NCBI RefSeq assembly: GCF_023898315.1
Contig: NC_064622.1
Coordinates: 168,288,178 to 168,352,177 of the forward strand
Reading direction: 5' to 3'
Length of the DNA: 64,000 nt
Origin: Schistocerca nitens
Taxonomy: Eukaryota; Arthropoda; Insecta; Orthoptera; Acrididae
Shown: positions 23,351 through 35,601 of the stretch, piece by piece
Numbering within the stretch: the first letter of the stretch is position 1
Layout: the number at the start of each line of letters is the position of its first letter
Position numbers and translations under genes: made by a program
Notes under the pieces: generated by a model
The model's database searches: none
The model's input: only the letters and a program-made list of their open reading frames with translations
Told to the model about the DNA's origin: nothing

Positions 23351-24507
23351 TGTGATGACGCAAGCTGGGATATTTTTACTTCCTCTCTTGTTTTGCCATC
23401 TTCCTCCTTAAAATTAATTTTTTCACTTTTAACTAATTACCATTAACATACATATGATCTTCATTTTCATAAAAGAAAAGGGTTAGCCCTCAGTTTAAAA
23501 GAATATAACACCAGATCAAATTTTATGCTTAGTTTTGTGTATGTAATGGATTTTCCAATTTCTTTTGACTATTCCTAGTTGCTATCTTTCATTATAGGGC
23601 AAAATCAGTAATTGCTTCATAACTTAAATTCTATTGTTGACATATAAACATATATAAATTCTATAATAATTATTAACATTTGGAAGACAAAACAGTAAGA
23701 TTCAAGTATTTATTTGGCTCTATTTGAAAACATGTTAGCAAAGCCAGCCCTTTTTTAATTCCAAAGTAATTAACAGTTTTGTCAAAAGTATTGTTTGTGT
23801 AAATATATATATTAATTTCATGATTTAAACAAATAATTCGGTTTAACTCTTGTAGTAGAAGAAACTGTTAAAAAGAACTAATTTTCTGATGTATTCAGTT
23901 AATTTAATGAGTTAAGTTTTAATTGTAATTTCTGTAAATTTAACTTTGAACAATGTGTAGTTTCAGTACCTGTTATTGTGAGGATATGTAAGGGCCTGAG
24001 TTTTGGTCTCAAGACAGTCAGCAGACGGCCAAGTTCCAGACAAGGAACCTGTATTGGTTAGACCAACAACAATGCATATGTGAAATAAGTGTAACACAAT
24101 TAGGCCCTGTGTTAAAACAATGACAGAGTCTGTTCAATATGTACCACAATATTGTGCAAGACTTGTGAGGTTTTGGTTAGGTTTTTACTGCTCGTAGATG
24201 AACAACAGTAAACTATTGAAGCAGTATGTGGATGTTCGCTTGCAACCTAATAATGAGTCTTATAGAAAGATAAACAATAGTGCACTGGCCATATAACTGT
24301 GTATTATGGAGGGGCTATGAACAGTGAAAGTAAACATCGGTGAAATGCAAATGTGCACCTGTCAGCTATATCATTTAAAGTGTCCGTGTTTGACTTCCAC
24401 CCCCCCACCCCCTCCCACCCCCTTCCCTATTTTTCAGCCAGTATAGCAACGCAGTACATCGACACCGGGGACAACAAATGAAGAAATAAAGCAGGCGAAC
24501 CGTCACA
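23351..24507 (+). repeat. E2 right LTR
   Basis: 1157-bp LTR, complete and uninterrupted, starting TGTGATGACGCAAGCTGG and ending GTCACA, followed by the duplicated AACT. Serves as the reference for the split left LTR. Confidence 0.88.
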
Positions 24508-24689
24508 AACTTCCTGAGCTCTTCACAGCACAGTTAATGATTTGTATGCCAAGACATATTTCAGGTAATAAGATTGACGAGCAGTTTCACTTTTACAATG
24601 ACGTATTTATTGCATCAACTGGCACAGATTTCACACACAAAAACTGTTACAAAACTGTTTCTCTCATGGCTGACTTACCATTGCTTATA

Positions 24690-25480
24690 TATAAAATCAA
24701 CTGCAGTGTTCTATGCATCAATGAACACTGGATGAAAGACACTGAAATAGACTTGTGTGTTCCTCTTGGATATTAATTAGTTACAAGCTACTGCAGAAAA
24801 AGTATTACACATGGTGGGGTCTCAATATATGTCAAAAGTAACCTTGAATTGCATTACTCAGTTACAGACCTTAGTAGAATATGCCTTGAAGCTACAATAG
24901 AAGTAGCTGGTGTGGTAATGCACGAACAGAAGACTGTAATTGTCTCAATCTATCGAATCCCAGGCTCTGATGAGATAGTATTTATAGAAAAAATTAACAC
25001 TTTAATATTGTTGTTGTCAAAATATAAACAGCATAGAATTGTAATTGTAGGTGATATTAACATAGATATAAGGGCAAAGAGAAAAAATGTAATTCATATG
25101 ATTAACACTCTGAAGTGATTAAACTATTACTGTCTCAATTAAAAACCCACTAGACTGAACGCATGCCTTGATAACATAATTAGCAATGTACAAAGAGACT
25201 CCATACAATGTGATGTAATAGAATTAGGAATATCAGATCATGCAGGGTTCTGGCTTCAAATAGAAAAGTCAGCCTTCAGTTCCACAGAGAGAGAAGTGAC
25301 ATATAGAATTCTAGGTGAATCCAATGTAAACAAAATGATAAACCAGTTAAAAGAAATGGATTGGTTTCATGTAATGGATACCAAGAAAACGATTAATAAA
25401 TGTTTTTTCCATTTTCCTGACAGAGATCAAGCATATAGTAGAAATGACATGCCCCTTGCTCACCAAAAGGTACCAGAGTA
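24690..25480 (+). pseudogene. LINE endonuclease domain (5'-truncated)
   Basis: Starts in mid-domain with CSVLCINEHWMKDTEIDL (the NEHW block) and continues with THGGVSIYVKSNLELHYS, VIVSIYRIPGSDE, IVIVGDINIDI (GDFN-type block) and GISDHAGFWLQI (catalytic Asp/His). Stops follow PLGY (near 24776), NTLK (25118) and KVPE (25481), so it cannot be translated through. The first ~50 residues of the domain are absent because of 5' truncation. Confidence 0.82.
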
Positions 25481-25836
25481 ATATTACTGATAAGCAACAA
25501 AATACTAACAAGTGGTACACCCCACAACTTAACAAACTCAGAATACTACTGATGATTATGAAAGACAAATCTCATAACAGTGATAGGGACAAGGAAAATT
25601 ACACTAAAATGAGAAACCTTTACAGATTAGAAGTAAAAAATGCTAAGTGCTGTGCAAATGATGAATATATTTTAAATTCTAAAAATAAATGTAAAGATGC
25701 CTGGACTGTCATTAAAAGGGAAATTAACAATACCAATAAAGAAAGGAGTATCCCTATTGACTGCAATATTCTCAATTAATATTTTGTAAATAGCGTCACC
25801 ACCCCACCCGCCAATTCTGCCTCTGATGCAGAAGCG

Positions 25837-27884
25837 TTGCTCACTTGTGCAAAACAGACAAGAAGTGAGAAGTTCACTTGGACCCGAATCACATTAAATG
25901 ATATTCATAAGTCAATAAACAAATTAAGTAATTCCAAAACAGAAGATTATTATGGACTCAGTAATCTCATCATTAAATGTATAGCAAAAGAAATTGAAAT
26001 GCCACTTCTCTCGCTATCAAACAGAGTACTTGATGAAGGAATATTCCCCGACTGTCTTAAGGTAGTGGACTGACAAGGCAGCCAGTCCACAGTGACGGGT
26101 AGCCGAAAGGGCACACGTACACACACGCCGACTGGCGCGAAGTCTGGAACAGGATTCGTAATGAATGTGAATAAGAAAAGAACGTAGCTACTAGAACACT
26201 TAACTTTTATATCGTCCTTTGGTATACAGCATTCTTGATGATACAAGTGAGACTATCTTGAGATACATGCAATGGTACAAATGGCGCCTTGCTAGGTCGT
26301 AGCCATTAACTTAGCTGAAGGCTATTCTAACTGTCTCTCGGCAAATGAGAGAAAGGCTTCGTCAGTGTAGTCGCTAGCAACGTCGTCGTACAACTGGGCG
26401 AGTGCTAGTCAGTCTCTCGAGACCTGCCTTGTGGTGGCGCTCGGTCTGCGATCCTGACAGTGGCGACACGCGGGTCCGACATGTACTAATGGACCGCGGC
26501 CGATTTAAGCTACCACCTAGCAAGTGTGGTGTCTGGCGGTGACACCACACTTAAGCTCACAGTTACATTGCCTGTGTATAAAAAAGGTGAAAGAAACCTC
26601 CCAAATAACTACAGACCCATTTCAATAGTACCAATCATATCCAAGTTAGTAGAAAATTGTGTGCATAAGCAGATATACAGGTATTTTGAAACCAACAAAC
26701 TTTTAAACGAACAACAGTTTGGCTTCAGGTCACATCTATCAACTGTAAAAACAGTAGAAGCTTTGGTAAGCAATGTTTATGAAGGGTATGAAAAAAGGGT
26801 ATCAATGTCTGGAACACTTATTGACCTAAGTAAAGCTTTTGACTCGGTGTCACATGACATACTCATCAAAAAGTTAAAATACTATGGCATTGAAGATGAC
26901 ACACACTGACTATGCAGATCTTATCTAAGCAATAGGTTACAACTTGTATATGAAAATAAGCAGAGGTTAGAAATAGTGCCTATAGAAAGAGGAATACCCC
27001 AAGGATCTGTTCCTGGACCTTTTCTGTTCATTGTCTATGTTAATGACTTCTCGAATTACATACCGTGTAAGAACATACTATATGCTGACGATATGACATT
27101 AATAAGTACAGGAGAGAACTTACGGAGTGTACTGGACAAAAATAGAGAAATGATGCAAACGGCTAATTACTGGCGTCAGGCTAACAAGCTATGCATAAAT
27201 CAAACAAAAACAGAAGAAATAATATTTAATCTCAAAGTAACTAAAAATGAAAACAAAACAGTGAAATTACTTGGACTAATCATAGACCAAAAGCTCTCAT
27301 GGGAAGGACACACCAATTATCTATGCAGTAAACTAGCATGAGTACTTTTCTTATTGTATAAATTAAGAAACAGTGTGAGCAAGCAATTGCTACTCCACTC
27401 ATACTATACTTTTTTTCATTCCCAACTGCAATATGGAATATTGCTTTGGGGTAACTCCCCAGGGGCTGAATGTATTTTCAGATGGCAGAAGAAAGCAATC
27501 AGGTGCATAGAAGGGTTAGCACCCAGAGAGTCCTGCAGAAATTATTTTAAATCTCTTGGTGTAATGACAGTGCCAAGCATGTACATATATAACTGTCTAA
27601 TATATGCCAGAGAAAATCTGAAAAAATTGAACATGAGATGTGATGTGCATGCACACAGTACAAGAAACAGTCACCTGCAGGACTTGCCTTCCACAAGACT
27701 TGCTGTAGTCCATAATAACTATAAATACTTAAGCATAAAATTTTTCAATAAGTTACCATGCTCAGCTCGTACAGTACCACTAAATAAATATAAGAATACA
27801 TTGCAAACCTGGCTAAAAAACAACGAATTCTATACAACTGAAGAATTCTTAGAAACTAATCATCCAAATATATGTTTTACCTAA
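25837..27884 (+). pseudogene. LINE reverse transcriptase, split by a solo LTR
   Basis: Before the insertion the frame reads LNDIHKSINKLSNSK and EGIFPDCLK. After it come LPVYKKGERNLPNNYRPISI, NEQQFGFRSHLSTVKTVEAL, GTLIDLSKAFDSVSHDIL (motif A), ERGIPQGSVPGPFLFIVYVN (motif B) and NILYADDMTLISTG (YADD intact). The tail is YYTFFHSQLQYGILLWGNSP and ARENLKKLNMRCD. A few stops interrupt it (after EDDTH near 26909, after CSKLA near 27341). The solo LTR sits between PDCLK and LTVTLPVYKKG, with the flanking codons otherwise in register. Confidence 0.88.
26061..26549 (-). mobile_element. Solo LTR of a gypsy-type element
   Basis: A 489-bp insertion within the LINE RT. On the - strand it starts TGTGGTGTCACCGCCAGACA and carries a promoter-like ATATAAAAG near 26200. 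CTTAA (26056-26060) before it recurs at 26550-26554 after it, a 5-bp duplication of LTR-element size. No body part is attached, so it is the product of LTR-LTR recombination. The last bases on the - strand (CACTAC) do not end in the usual CA, which may be a point change. Relatively GC-rich compared with its surroundings. Confidence 0.75.
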
Positions 27885-28716
27885 GTTATGAAGAAAATGT
27901 TTTGATATTATATAAGCTAGTAATTTACTGTGATTCTTTTCTTATGTGTGTATTTAATTACTGTATAAAACATTGTTTTACATAATGCTGAAGAAAAAGT
28001 CTTTAGTTCCTTTTCTCCCCTTTCTGTAACTATTTGAATATCGTACTGAAACTAAAACCGTCTGTAAACTCTGACGAAGCCAATTGTATGAAAAATACTG
28101 AAAGGCCAATAAAAATATTCTATTCTATTCTATTCTATTCTATTCTATTCTATTCTATCATTTCCATAATTACAGGTGGCATCATCCATTATTACAGACA
28201 GAAAGTTTGAGGGTTACAATCAGATATCAGAATACTGAGCAACAATTCATTCCTCCCACATTGCAGTACTAAGTTTAGCTTGATTTTTAGTTTTTTAGTT
28301 CTGAAATTTACGAAATACATTCACAGACAACGTGTCTCACAAAATTGCTTATATCATGAATGTTATTGATTGCAAAATGTTCCTAACATTTACATTAGTT
28401 CTTTACATAAACACAAATGAAAAGCTAGTTTCACTTCTTCTAAAAAGTATTCTGGAATTACCAAATGAGAATTGTTTATGATTGTTGTTTAAGCATTGAT
28501 AAGTAGCAGTTGAGCTAGAGGAGACATGTTTTTGCACTCAGTAAAGCTCAAATGAAACTAATTACAGAACATGTTGCAGTATAGTAAACCGAGTTTTAAA
28601 ATTACCAGATAAATGAAATAAGAATGTTATAAAATTTATGTAAGCCTGCAGTGTGAAACCTGAGGTCAACACTTTGCGTCATACTTATTCTGACAATCAG
28701 TTGGTACATTTCAACA

Positions 28717-30000
28717 CCCCATCCCTTAGTTTATCATAGATTAGAATCAGATATGATACTCCACCAAAATTAAACTTCAATCAATTGCCAGAAACATAGT
28801 ACAAACAAATAATTCCCCAAAAGTCATGATTCAGCTCAGCATGAAGTTGACATCAAATTTCAGTGAACATAATGTGTAAAAGTAATTGTAGCAAGTCAAA
28901 TACGTAATAATTATGAGTATATGTATGAAGCATAGCTTAGCAAAAAGATTCAAATTGGAATTAATCTATTTTTTTAACATTGTCCATAAAAAATAATTAC
29001 ACAAAATTATAAAACATATACATGCTTTGGTGTTGCATGCTTGTCTCCTTGTTCGAGGAGATCCTGCTCCATTTGTGGCAACACCTCCTTCCAGTCTCTT
29101 TATATTCCTCTGGTAATCTCAGGAACACAGTCTCTCGTCAACAATTTCTGCAAATGCATAGACTGACTTTAGTCATTATTCATGAGTCCAACATATACAA
29201 ATAGTGTACAAAGAAATGGAACAGGAAACAATGATATATGGCTGATGCTCAAAGTAACAAGATACCAAGATACAGTGTTTATATTAATTAGTCTCTAGTC
29301 TCATTATCAGTGCATAGATATTGTATCATAAGCAGTAACTTTCTAGTAAGAAAGCTTTTATTGATTCTATCAATACGGGTGCATAAATTTCCCTAAATGA
29401 AATTTGCGGGTAACAAGTACATTCAAAAATACTAACTCCAGAACAAAGTGTAAGTTAAAACAGTGTGTAGACGGCATGATAACTAGTTTATGTTTTCATT
29501 GACCCTAGCTATTTTCAATTTCTCTGCATTTTTGTGTATCCATCCTGATATTACACTTCATCTCTCTGCAGAGTAGTGCATAAACTAATAAAATATCAAA
29601 ATACTGAGCAATAAAACTTTTTTGTTTAGTGGTAGAAAACATGGTGCAAGCACATGCTTTCATACTAGTATCCCTCTCATGTCAGCAAAGTGATGCATAT
29701 ATTCACAATGTAATAAAATTAATAATTATTAAATTCCTTCCTTAATTTTCTCAGTACTGTACAATTGTGGTGACCTAAGGTAAGGAACACCACACAGGCA
29801 CATCCTCTTGTGCAAGTATTCCTCATAATGACATGTAATAAATCTTCATACTATGACAGTTTTTTCTGTTTTATAATTGTAATATTAACAATTATTAATC
29901 CAGTCTCTACATGTGATAACTTATATGCAAATTCAGTTCAACCAACTTCTTTTCTGAACTGACAAAGTTACATGACAATTAGGCAACAAATGTCACTTAT
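28717..30000. other. R body, non-coding stretch
   Basis: AT-rich. I see no gene, RNA or repeat structure here apart from the R polypurine tract at the left edge (- strand AAGGGATGGGG, complement of about 28717-28727). Confidence 0.45.
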
Positions 30001-30009
30001 CAGTCTACC

Positions 30010-30215
30010 TCATCATGTAACAGTGGGAAATCCAGGATGGAATGTAACAATATTATGGATAGTTGCTACTCTCCGTATAGTGAAGATGCTGAGTCACAGA
30101 CAGGCACAACAAAAAGAATATCAGAAAATGAGTTTCTGGCCAACAACACCTTCATCAGAAATAGATCATACGCATACACTCACACAAATGCAGCTTACAC
30201 ACACATGGGTGCAGT
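30010..30215 (-). repeat. Dispersed repeat, copy 1
   Basis: The reverse complement of this block aligns with about 57050-57235. Shared landmarks are the TG/GTGTG-rich stretch, GATGAAGG then TTGTTGGCC, and CTGTGACTCAGCATCT (GTGGCTCAGCATCT in copy 2). No coding content. Likely a MITE- or SINE-like family or the end of a larger element; its ends were not determined. Confidence 0.65.
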
Positions 30216-30219
30216 CTCT

Positions 30220-31100
30220 CACTGCATCACTTATTAACAGCAGTTTCACAAATAGCTTATCTGAGACAACACTCCTTTCAAATATATTGCGTAAATAGCA
30301 TCCTCCTTGTCTGTGCTACAAGCATTCTTTTGATGTACCATATTGAAAGTGCAATGTCATGGCCCAACAATAAACTTGCATTCCGACCCCTCTGTGATCT
30401 AGCACAAATTATTCACACAAGTTTTGCAATTACACACCTCTGAAAATGAAATAAAAGTGAAGCTGTGTATACAAATGTATTTCTTGACAAGCAAATGAAC
30501 TCAAGTATGACTTTATAAGTGTGCCACTGAGACAATGTGCCTTTATCATGGTAAAATATGTTATACAAATATAGTAAAATAACATAATAAACAACAAATC
30601 TTCCATTCATCTTGGTCCTTGACCATTGATCTTACAATACATGAACAGCGAACAACTCATAAATACAAGAAAGGTAGGAATGTGTATATCTGACGAGAGT
30701 ATTGACTAAATGGCTTCACAAAGTGTTGTGATTTACATCATGCAGACAATCTTTTCTGGATATTATTCGATATGTCCTTGCATAGATTTTGTGTCTGTAC
30801 CATAAAACATAGATAATTCATGTCTTATCAATAATATATTTCCAGAAATATAATAGAGTTTGTACATTCAGTTCAATTAAGATCACCTTTAGCAGTGTGT
30901 GTAGCATGGACAATATAGAACTCTTTCATGTACACATGTTTGAGACATTCTATTGATAAATCCTAAGTGAAATGTCATATGAAGACAATATGTATCTTTA
31001 AAGTAGCTTCAGATGAAATATATGTCTATTGGTTTAAAACAGTAACCATCTCTTTCCTACTCATTACAAATAAACCACAACATTACAGTGGTCAACAATG
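30220..31100. other. Non-coding stretch
   Basis: AT-rich, without a recognisable gene or repeat. Ends at the duplicated GATTTA that marks the E3 insertion. Confidence 0.4.
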
Positions 31101-31254
31101 GATTTATGGGAGCCTTTATATTTTATGAAGTAACAGCTTTTTGATGAGATGAGAAAACATTTTATTTTCCAAGCACAGATCAAAAACTAACAAGAATAAA
31201 CAACACGTAACCAAGCCGACTACGGCACAGATAAATATCTATCAGCTGCAGCTT

Positions 31255-34200
31255 TCACCCGCTGTTTTTGGCGCAGTGGATAAATGACGTCGTCACATCA
31301 GCCCCTCTCCTTTTGAAACCGGGTGCACCAGGTATGTGGGGAAACTTGCACTTGATTTTTCTACCAGCTCTCGTGAAAACATCTGGTGCTGGCAATGGCT
31401 GCTCCTGTTCTGCACTTGCTGCTTCGTTGTCCTCTTCTGAAACCGAGGGCTCAGCGAGACCCTCTGCTGTTTCTTTGGCCTCCACGTTTGAGGGTGATTT
31501 TGCAGACCGAGGAAGGAGTGTACCCTCTTCAGTGTAAGCAAGTTTAAGCCGCTCAATTGAGACTGTCTCTTCTTTACCATCCTTACTGATTTTGAAGCTG
31601 TGGCTTCCTCTTGTGATTACCCTGTATGGTCCAGAGTAAGGCGAAACAAGCGGCGGGCGCACCGTATCATCCCTAAGCCACACGTGGGATGTTGCTTGCA
31701 GGTCTTTATGTACAAACACTCTCTGGTCTCCATGTCTGACAGGGTTAGTGGGTTTGATGTTTCTCATTCTAACGCTGAGTTGTCTCGTGAATTGCGTGCA
31801 TAGCTCAGGGGCGAACGGCTGTATAGATGCTGGAACGATAAATTCTCCAGGAACCCTCAATTGCTCACCATAAACCAATTCTGCAGAAGAGCATTGTAAG
31901 TCCTCCTTCACGGCCGTTCTCAATCCGAGTAGGACCAGCGATAGTGCTTTAGGCCATGAAGTGGAACTACACATTAATGCAGCTTTGAGCGTGCGGTGTA
32001 GTCGTTCCACCATTCCATTACTAGATGGATGATAGCTTGTGGTGCGTAGGTGGTTGCACCTGCACAGTAGTAAAAGTTCATTGAAAAGTTAACTTTCAAA
32101 CTGCCTTCCGCGATCTGTTGTTATGTTTTGCGGAACGCCAAACCTGGAGAACCATGAATGCAACAGTGCTTTTGCAACCGACTCTGCAGAAATGTCTTGT
32201 ATTACAACTACTTCTGGCCACCTGGTAAAACGATCAATGATTGTGAGCAAATAGCGTTGTTCTGAAGAGTGCGATAGCGGGCCCACAATGTCCACATGTA
32301 TATGTGAAAATCTTGCAGATGGCGTTGGGAAGTCAGCAATAGGTGCAAAGACATGTCTGCTGATTTTATTACGCTGGCATGTTAGGCATGCACGCGCCCA
32401 TGCATGACAATATTTTTGTATTCCAGGCCACACTACTTTGGAGGAAACTAACTTGGCTGTAGCTCGTACTCCTGGATGTGATAGGTTATGTAGTGCACTA
32501 TAAATCTCCCGACGATATTGTTCTGGTATGTAAGGTCGCTCCTTTCCTTTTGCTACATCACACCAAATTCCGTCTGGAACATTTGGGACCGACACATGTC
32601 TGAGCCGCAGCGCAGTTCTCTGTTCCTCTATTAGACAGCGCAAGAAAGGATCTTCTCATTGTTTAGACGCTAACTCGGTCCAACGAATTGAATTTAAACT
32701 GGCACAATTCCTAGACAGGCAATCTGCGACCAGGTTGTCTTTTCCTGAAATGTGACGCACGTCAGTTGTGAACTGTGCAATGTACTCGACTTGCCTGCAC
32801 TGACGTGGTGAATTGAGCTCTGTGTCTCATTGAAATATAGCTACTAACGGCTTGTGATCGGTAAAAATTGCAAAGTGTCTCCCTTCGACAGACGTGCGAA
32901 AATGCTTTATGGCTAAGTAAATAGCAAGCAACTCACGGTCAATAGCACTCCATTTTTGCTGCTGTCGAGTCAGGTTTTTAGAGAAAAATGCGAGCGGCTG
33001 CCATCTGCCATCAACTTCTTGCTGTAGCGCTGCACCCACTGCTGTTTGGCTTGCATCAACCATGAGCGCTAAAGGAGCGCTCAGTCTTGGATGTCCCAGT
33101 AGTGTTGCCCGAGAAAGACATTTCTTTAAGTCATGGAAAGCTGCTTCAGCATCTGGACTCCATGAAATTTTACGATTTCTTGTTGTATTTTTACCTGCAA
33201 GTAACGTTGTGAGTGGCTCTTGGGCGGCAGCTAATTTAGGTAAGTGATGTCTGTAATAGTTGAGCATGCCTAAAAATCTGCGAAGTCCTTTGTAAGTTGT
33301 GGGAAGGGGCATCTGTTGTACTGCTTCAACCCGCTCAGGCAAAGGTGACAGGCCTGCTGCTGAAACCAAATATCCCAGGAACTTAACCTCGCGTTTTCCA
33401 AACGTGCACTTTGTTTCATTAATAATTATGCCATACTCTGTCAGACGGCGGAAAAGCTGCTGCAGATGTTCGACATGCTGATATACAGAACCAGAGAATA
33501 CTAAAATGTCGTCCATATAACAAAATACGAATGGTAATTCTCGAAGCACCTCATGCATGAATCTTTGCCATGTTTGGGCAGCGTTCCTGAGGCCAAATGG
33601 CCTAAAATTGTACTCAAACAAACTGAATGGTGTGATAACTGCTGTTTTTTATGTCAGATAGAGCCATGGGAATCTGGGAAAATGCTTTGGTGCAATCAAT
33701 CACACTAAATATTTTGGCATTGCTAATCGTACTGTTAAAATCAGTCACATTGGGTACTGGGTAGCAGTCGGGAATTGTGCGGGCATTGAGCGCCCTGTAG
33801 TTTCCACATACTCTCCATGAACCGTCTTTTTTATGGACCATGTGAATTGGAGATGCCCACGAACTATCAGACCTACTTACAATACCTGTTTTTAGAAGTC
33901 TGTCGAACTCAGCTCGCGCCGCGAGCAGCTTCTCTGGAGGCAGATGCCACGGGCGGAAGGCAACGGGTTGACCTTGTGTCGTGCAGATGTGGTGTTGAGT
34001 ATTGTGTCTGCATTTCCTGGTTGCGTTGACGGGTTCGGTAAGTGCTGGAAAGTCTTGAAGCAGTTTGCGAAAAAGTGATTCCTCCGACAGTGCTCTGATA
34101 TTGCCTACAGTATATGAATCGTTACAACTGTCGGGTGTCTTCTTGCGTGATGCACACGTGTGTGCCCCGCTTAGTTGCGGGTACAACATCGTATCACAAT

Positions 34201-34768
34201 ATCCCGATGCGGATGACGTGGTAGAGGAGCCGGAAATCTTCGTGCGGAAAGACACGGGCACATCGCACTGCACTTGAACCGACGCGGAAGACGCAGTAGG
34301 CAATATCCTTTCTGTGGGAACTGTCACCAAATGATGGTTAACCAGATCGGGCATAAGTCGGTAGTTCCGTAAAAAGTCCGCTCCAATTATAGGACTCGGC
34401 ACATCAGCAACCACAAAAGTCCATTTTGGATGGAAGTTGAAATTCAGATGTAATGCCAACTGTTTCTCACCATAGGTAGATATTCTGGAATTGTTTGCAG
34501 CAGTCAGCACATGTTGCGTTGTTGTCGTGAGTATATCACCTCTCTTTCTTGGATACACACTGACTTCTGAACCTGTGTCAATCAGAAACTTCTCACCTGA
34601 AGAGAGGTCCAACACGAACAATCGGTGTGATTGGTTGACTGCAGATACCGTGGCGTTTTTACCTCTTTGAATCACGCTATGACTTGGGTGCCTATGTTGT
34701 TGTTGACGAACGTTAGCGCCCTTTAACGCCCGCCTTTTAAGTTTGGGTAGCTGCAGGGTTGAATACAT
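31255..34768 (-). pseudogene. E3 pol-like region (protease, RT, RNase H, integrase)
   Basis: Fossil Pol. Protease: FLIDTGSEVSVYPRKR and ADVPSPIIGADFLRNY. RT: HMVHKKDGSWRVCGNYRALN, KIFSVIDCTKAFSQIP and FCYMDDILVFSG (YMDD). RNase H: ALMVDASQTAVGAALQQEV, DRELLAIYLAIKHF and FAIFTDHKPLVAIF. Integrase: CLTCQRNKI zinc-binding end, [20 protein letters not shown] and [17 protein letters not shown] of the core, and MVERLHRTLKAALMC. A chromatin-side tail ends in SFKISKDGKEETVSIERLKL. The order is that of the Ty3/gypsy family. Inactive as it stands. Confidence 0.88.
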
Positions 34769-34800
34769 TGACGGGCAGTGTTACCAAAGCGTCTGTGGTA

Positions 34801-35601
34801 CTAGCACCATTGATCTGTCAAATCCTGTTGGATAGCATTTCTTCGTCTTTTCCGACTGCGACTTCGTAGCTGCTGGTGGTGTGAAGTTACTTGCACGTTG
34901 AGTTTTGCCACTTGTGCTGCCAGTTGCTGTATGGTGGGTTCGGTCAATGAGCACTGCTGTTGGGAAGTATTATTGCATGTTCCTGGCTCACTGACGTCAG
35001 ATTCCATCACACTACACGTTCTTGGGCCTCTATCCTGGCTGTAGTTGAATTCGGAACACACAGAAACTTCGGTTAAGGTGTTTGCGATGGTGTCTGCCTT
35101 TTTTGCTAAGACTTGCAATGGTAAGTCTGTTTCTGCTGCAATGATGGCACGGATGTTGGCAGGAAGTTTACGAAGCCATATTAGATGCAAAGACTCTTCA
35201 GGTAGGAGTTCCAGGCTGGCTAATGTACGTAAGGCTTTGAGTACTTGTGACGGAGTCTTGTCGCCCAAATCTTCGTATGCGAAAATTTTTTGTAGTCGCA
35301 AATCTGGTGGCAATGTATAATGCTGTATGAGAGCTTCCTTTAGCACAAAGTAATTTTGTTGTGACAAGGTTTCTTCTACTTGCTCTATCACTTCTAAATT
35401 TAGATGTGAAACGACTATATTAAATTTGTCAATGTTGTTAGACACCCCACGCTGCCGAAATATGCATTCAGCCTGCGTAAACCAAAGCTGGGGGCGCATT
35501 GGCCAGAACGCGGAAAGCTTAACATTTCCGTGTCGCGCGTAGGTACTCCCATCTTTTGCGTTAACATCTGTCGTTCCGTTTTGTGACAAATCAAAGGGCA
35601 T
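34801..35601 (-). pseudogene. E3 gag-like part
   Basis: A 266-residue Gag-type frame: LSAFWPMRPQLWFTQAECIF, VVSHLNLEVIEQVEE, QKIFAYEDLGDKTPSQVLKA, LIWLRKLPANIRAIIAAE and the basic end RSRSRKRRRNAIQQ. This is the capsid pattern common in arthropod gypsy elements (W..Q.E..F...., L....P.....V). No CCHC knuckle is seen; the Arg-rich end may do the RNA binding. The same pattern, more decayed, is seen in G0. Confidence 0.85.

Larger units (their letters stand above)
10640..24507 (+). mobile_element. LTR retrotransposon E2 (gypsy-like), interrupted by LINE J
   Basis: The LTR starts TGTG and ends TCACA. The left copy is split (10640-11433 and 18949-19579); the right copy is 23351-24507 (1157 bp). 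AACT immediately precedes the element (10636-10639) and follows it (24508-24511). The paralogous empty site in the right R LTR confirms both ends. LTR copies differ by roughly 8% in the stretch I compared. Parts seen on the + strand: a Met-led acidic start near 19964, coiled-coil Gag-like segments 20250-21040, and a protease-like part 21040-21330. From 21390 to 23350 I see no coding part. Broken, many breaks; middle-aged relative to R and E1. Confidence 0.8.
24690..28157 (+). mobile_element. 5'-truncated LINE with (TATTC)n tail, carrying a solo LTR
   Basis: Non-LTR element whose sequence starts inside the endonuclease and ends in a (TATTC)n tract at about 28116-28157. In the paralogous R LTR at 49.5 kb the sequence runs on uninterrupted from TTGCTTGTATA to TCATTTCC, which fixes both ends to within a few bases. 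Truncation at the 5' end is the usual LINE outcome. It carries an antisense solo LTR (26061-26549). CR1/jockey group; clade not settled. Confidence 0.82.
10488..28716 (-). repeat. R left LTR (3' LTR), split by E2 and a LINE
   Basis: Pieces 10488-10639, 24508-24690 and 28155-28716 align in order with 49250-51396. The first break is the E2 insertion with AACT on both sides. The second is a 5'-truncated LINE ending in (TATTC)n. In the other LTR the sequence runs straight through both points (ATGCAACTTCCTGATC near 49367, and TTGCTTGTATATCATTTCC near 49540). Confidence 0.75.

Noticed and set aside
28106-28157. Satellite array of TATTC
   Set aside because: It is the short 3' tail of a LINE, about eight units, ending exactly where R LTR sequence resumes.
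29972-30298. Small coding gene
   Set aside because: The frame coincides with the dispersed repeat shared with 57 kb, which is non-coding in the other copy.
32827-33621. An active retroviral polymerase gene
   Set aside because: The catalytic-motif region is open, but it belongs to E3, which is broken in several places; treated as a fossil.
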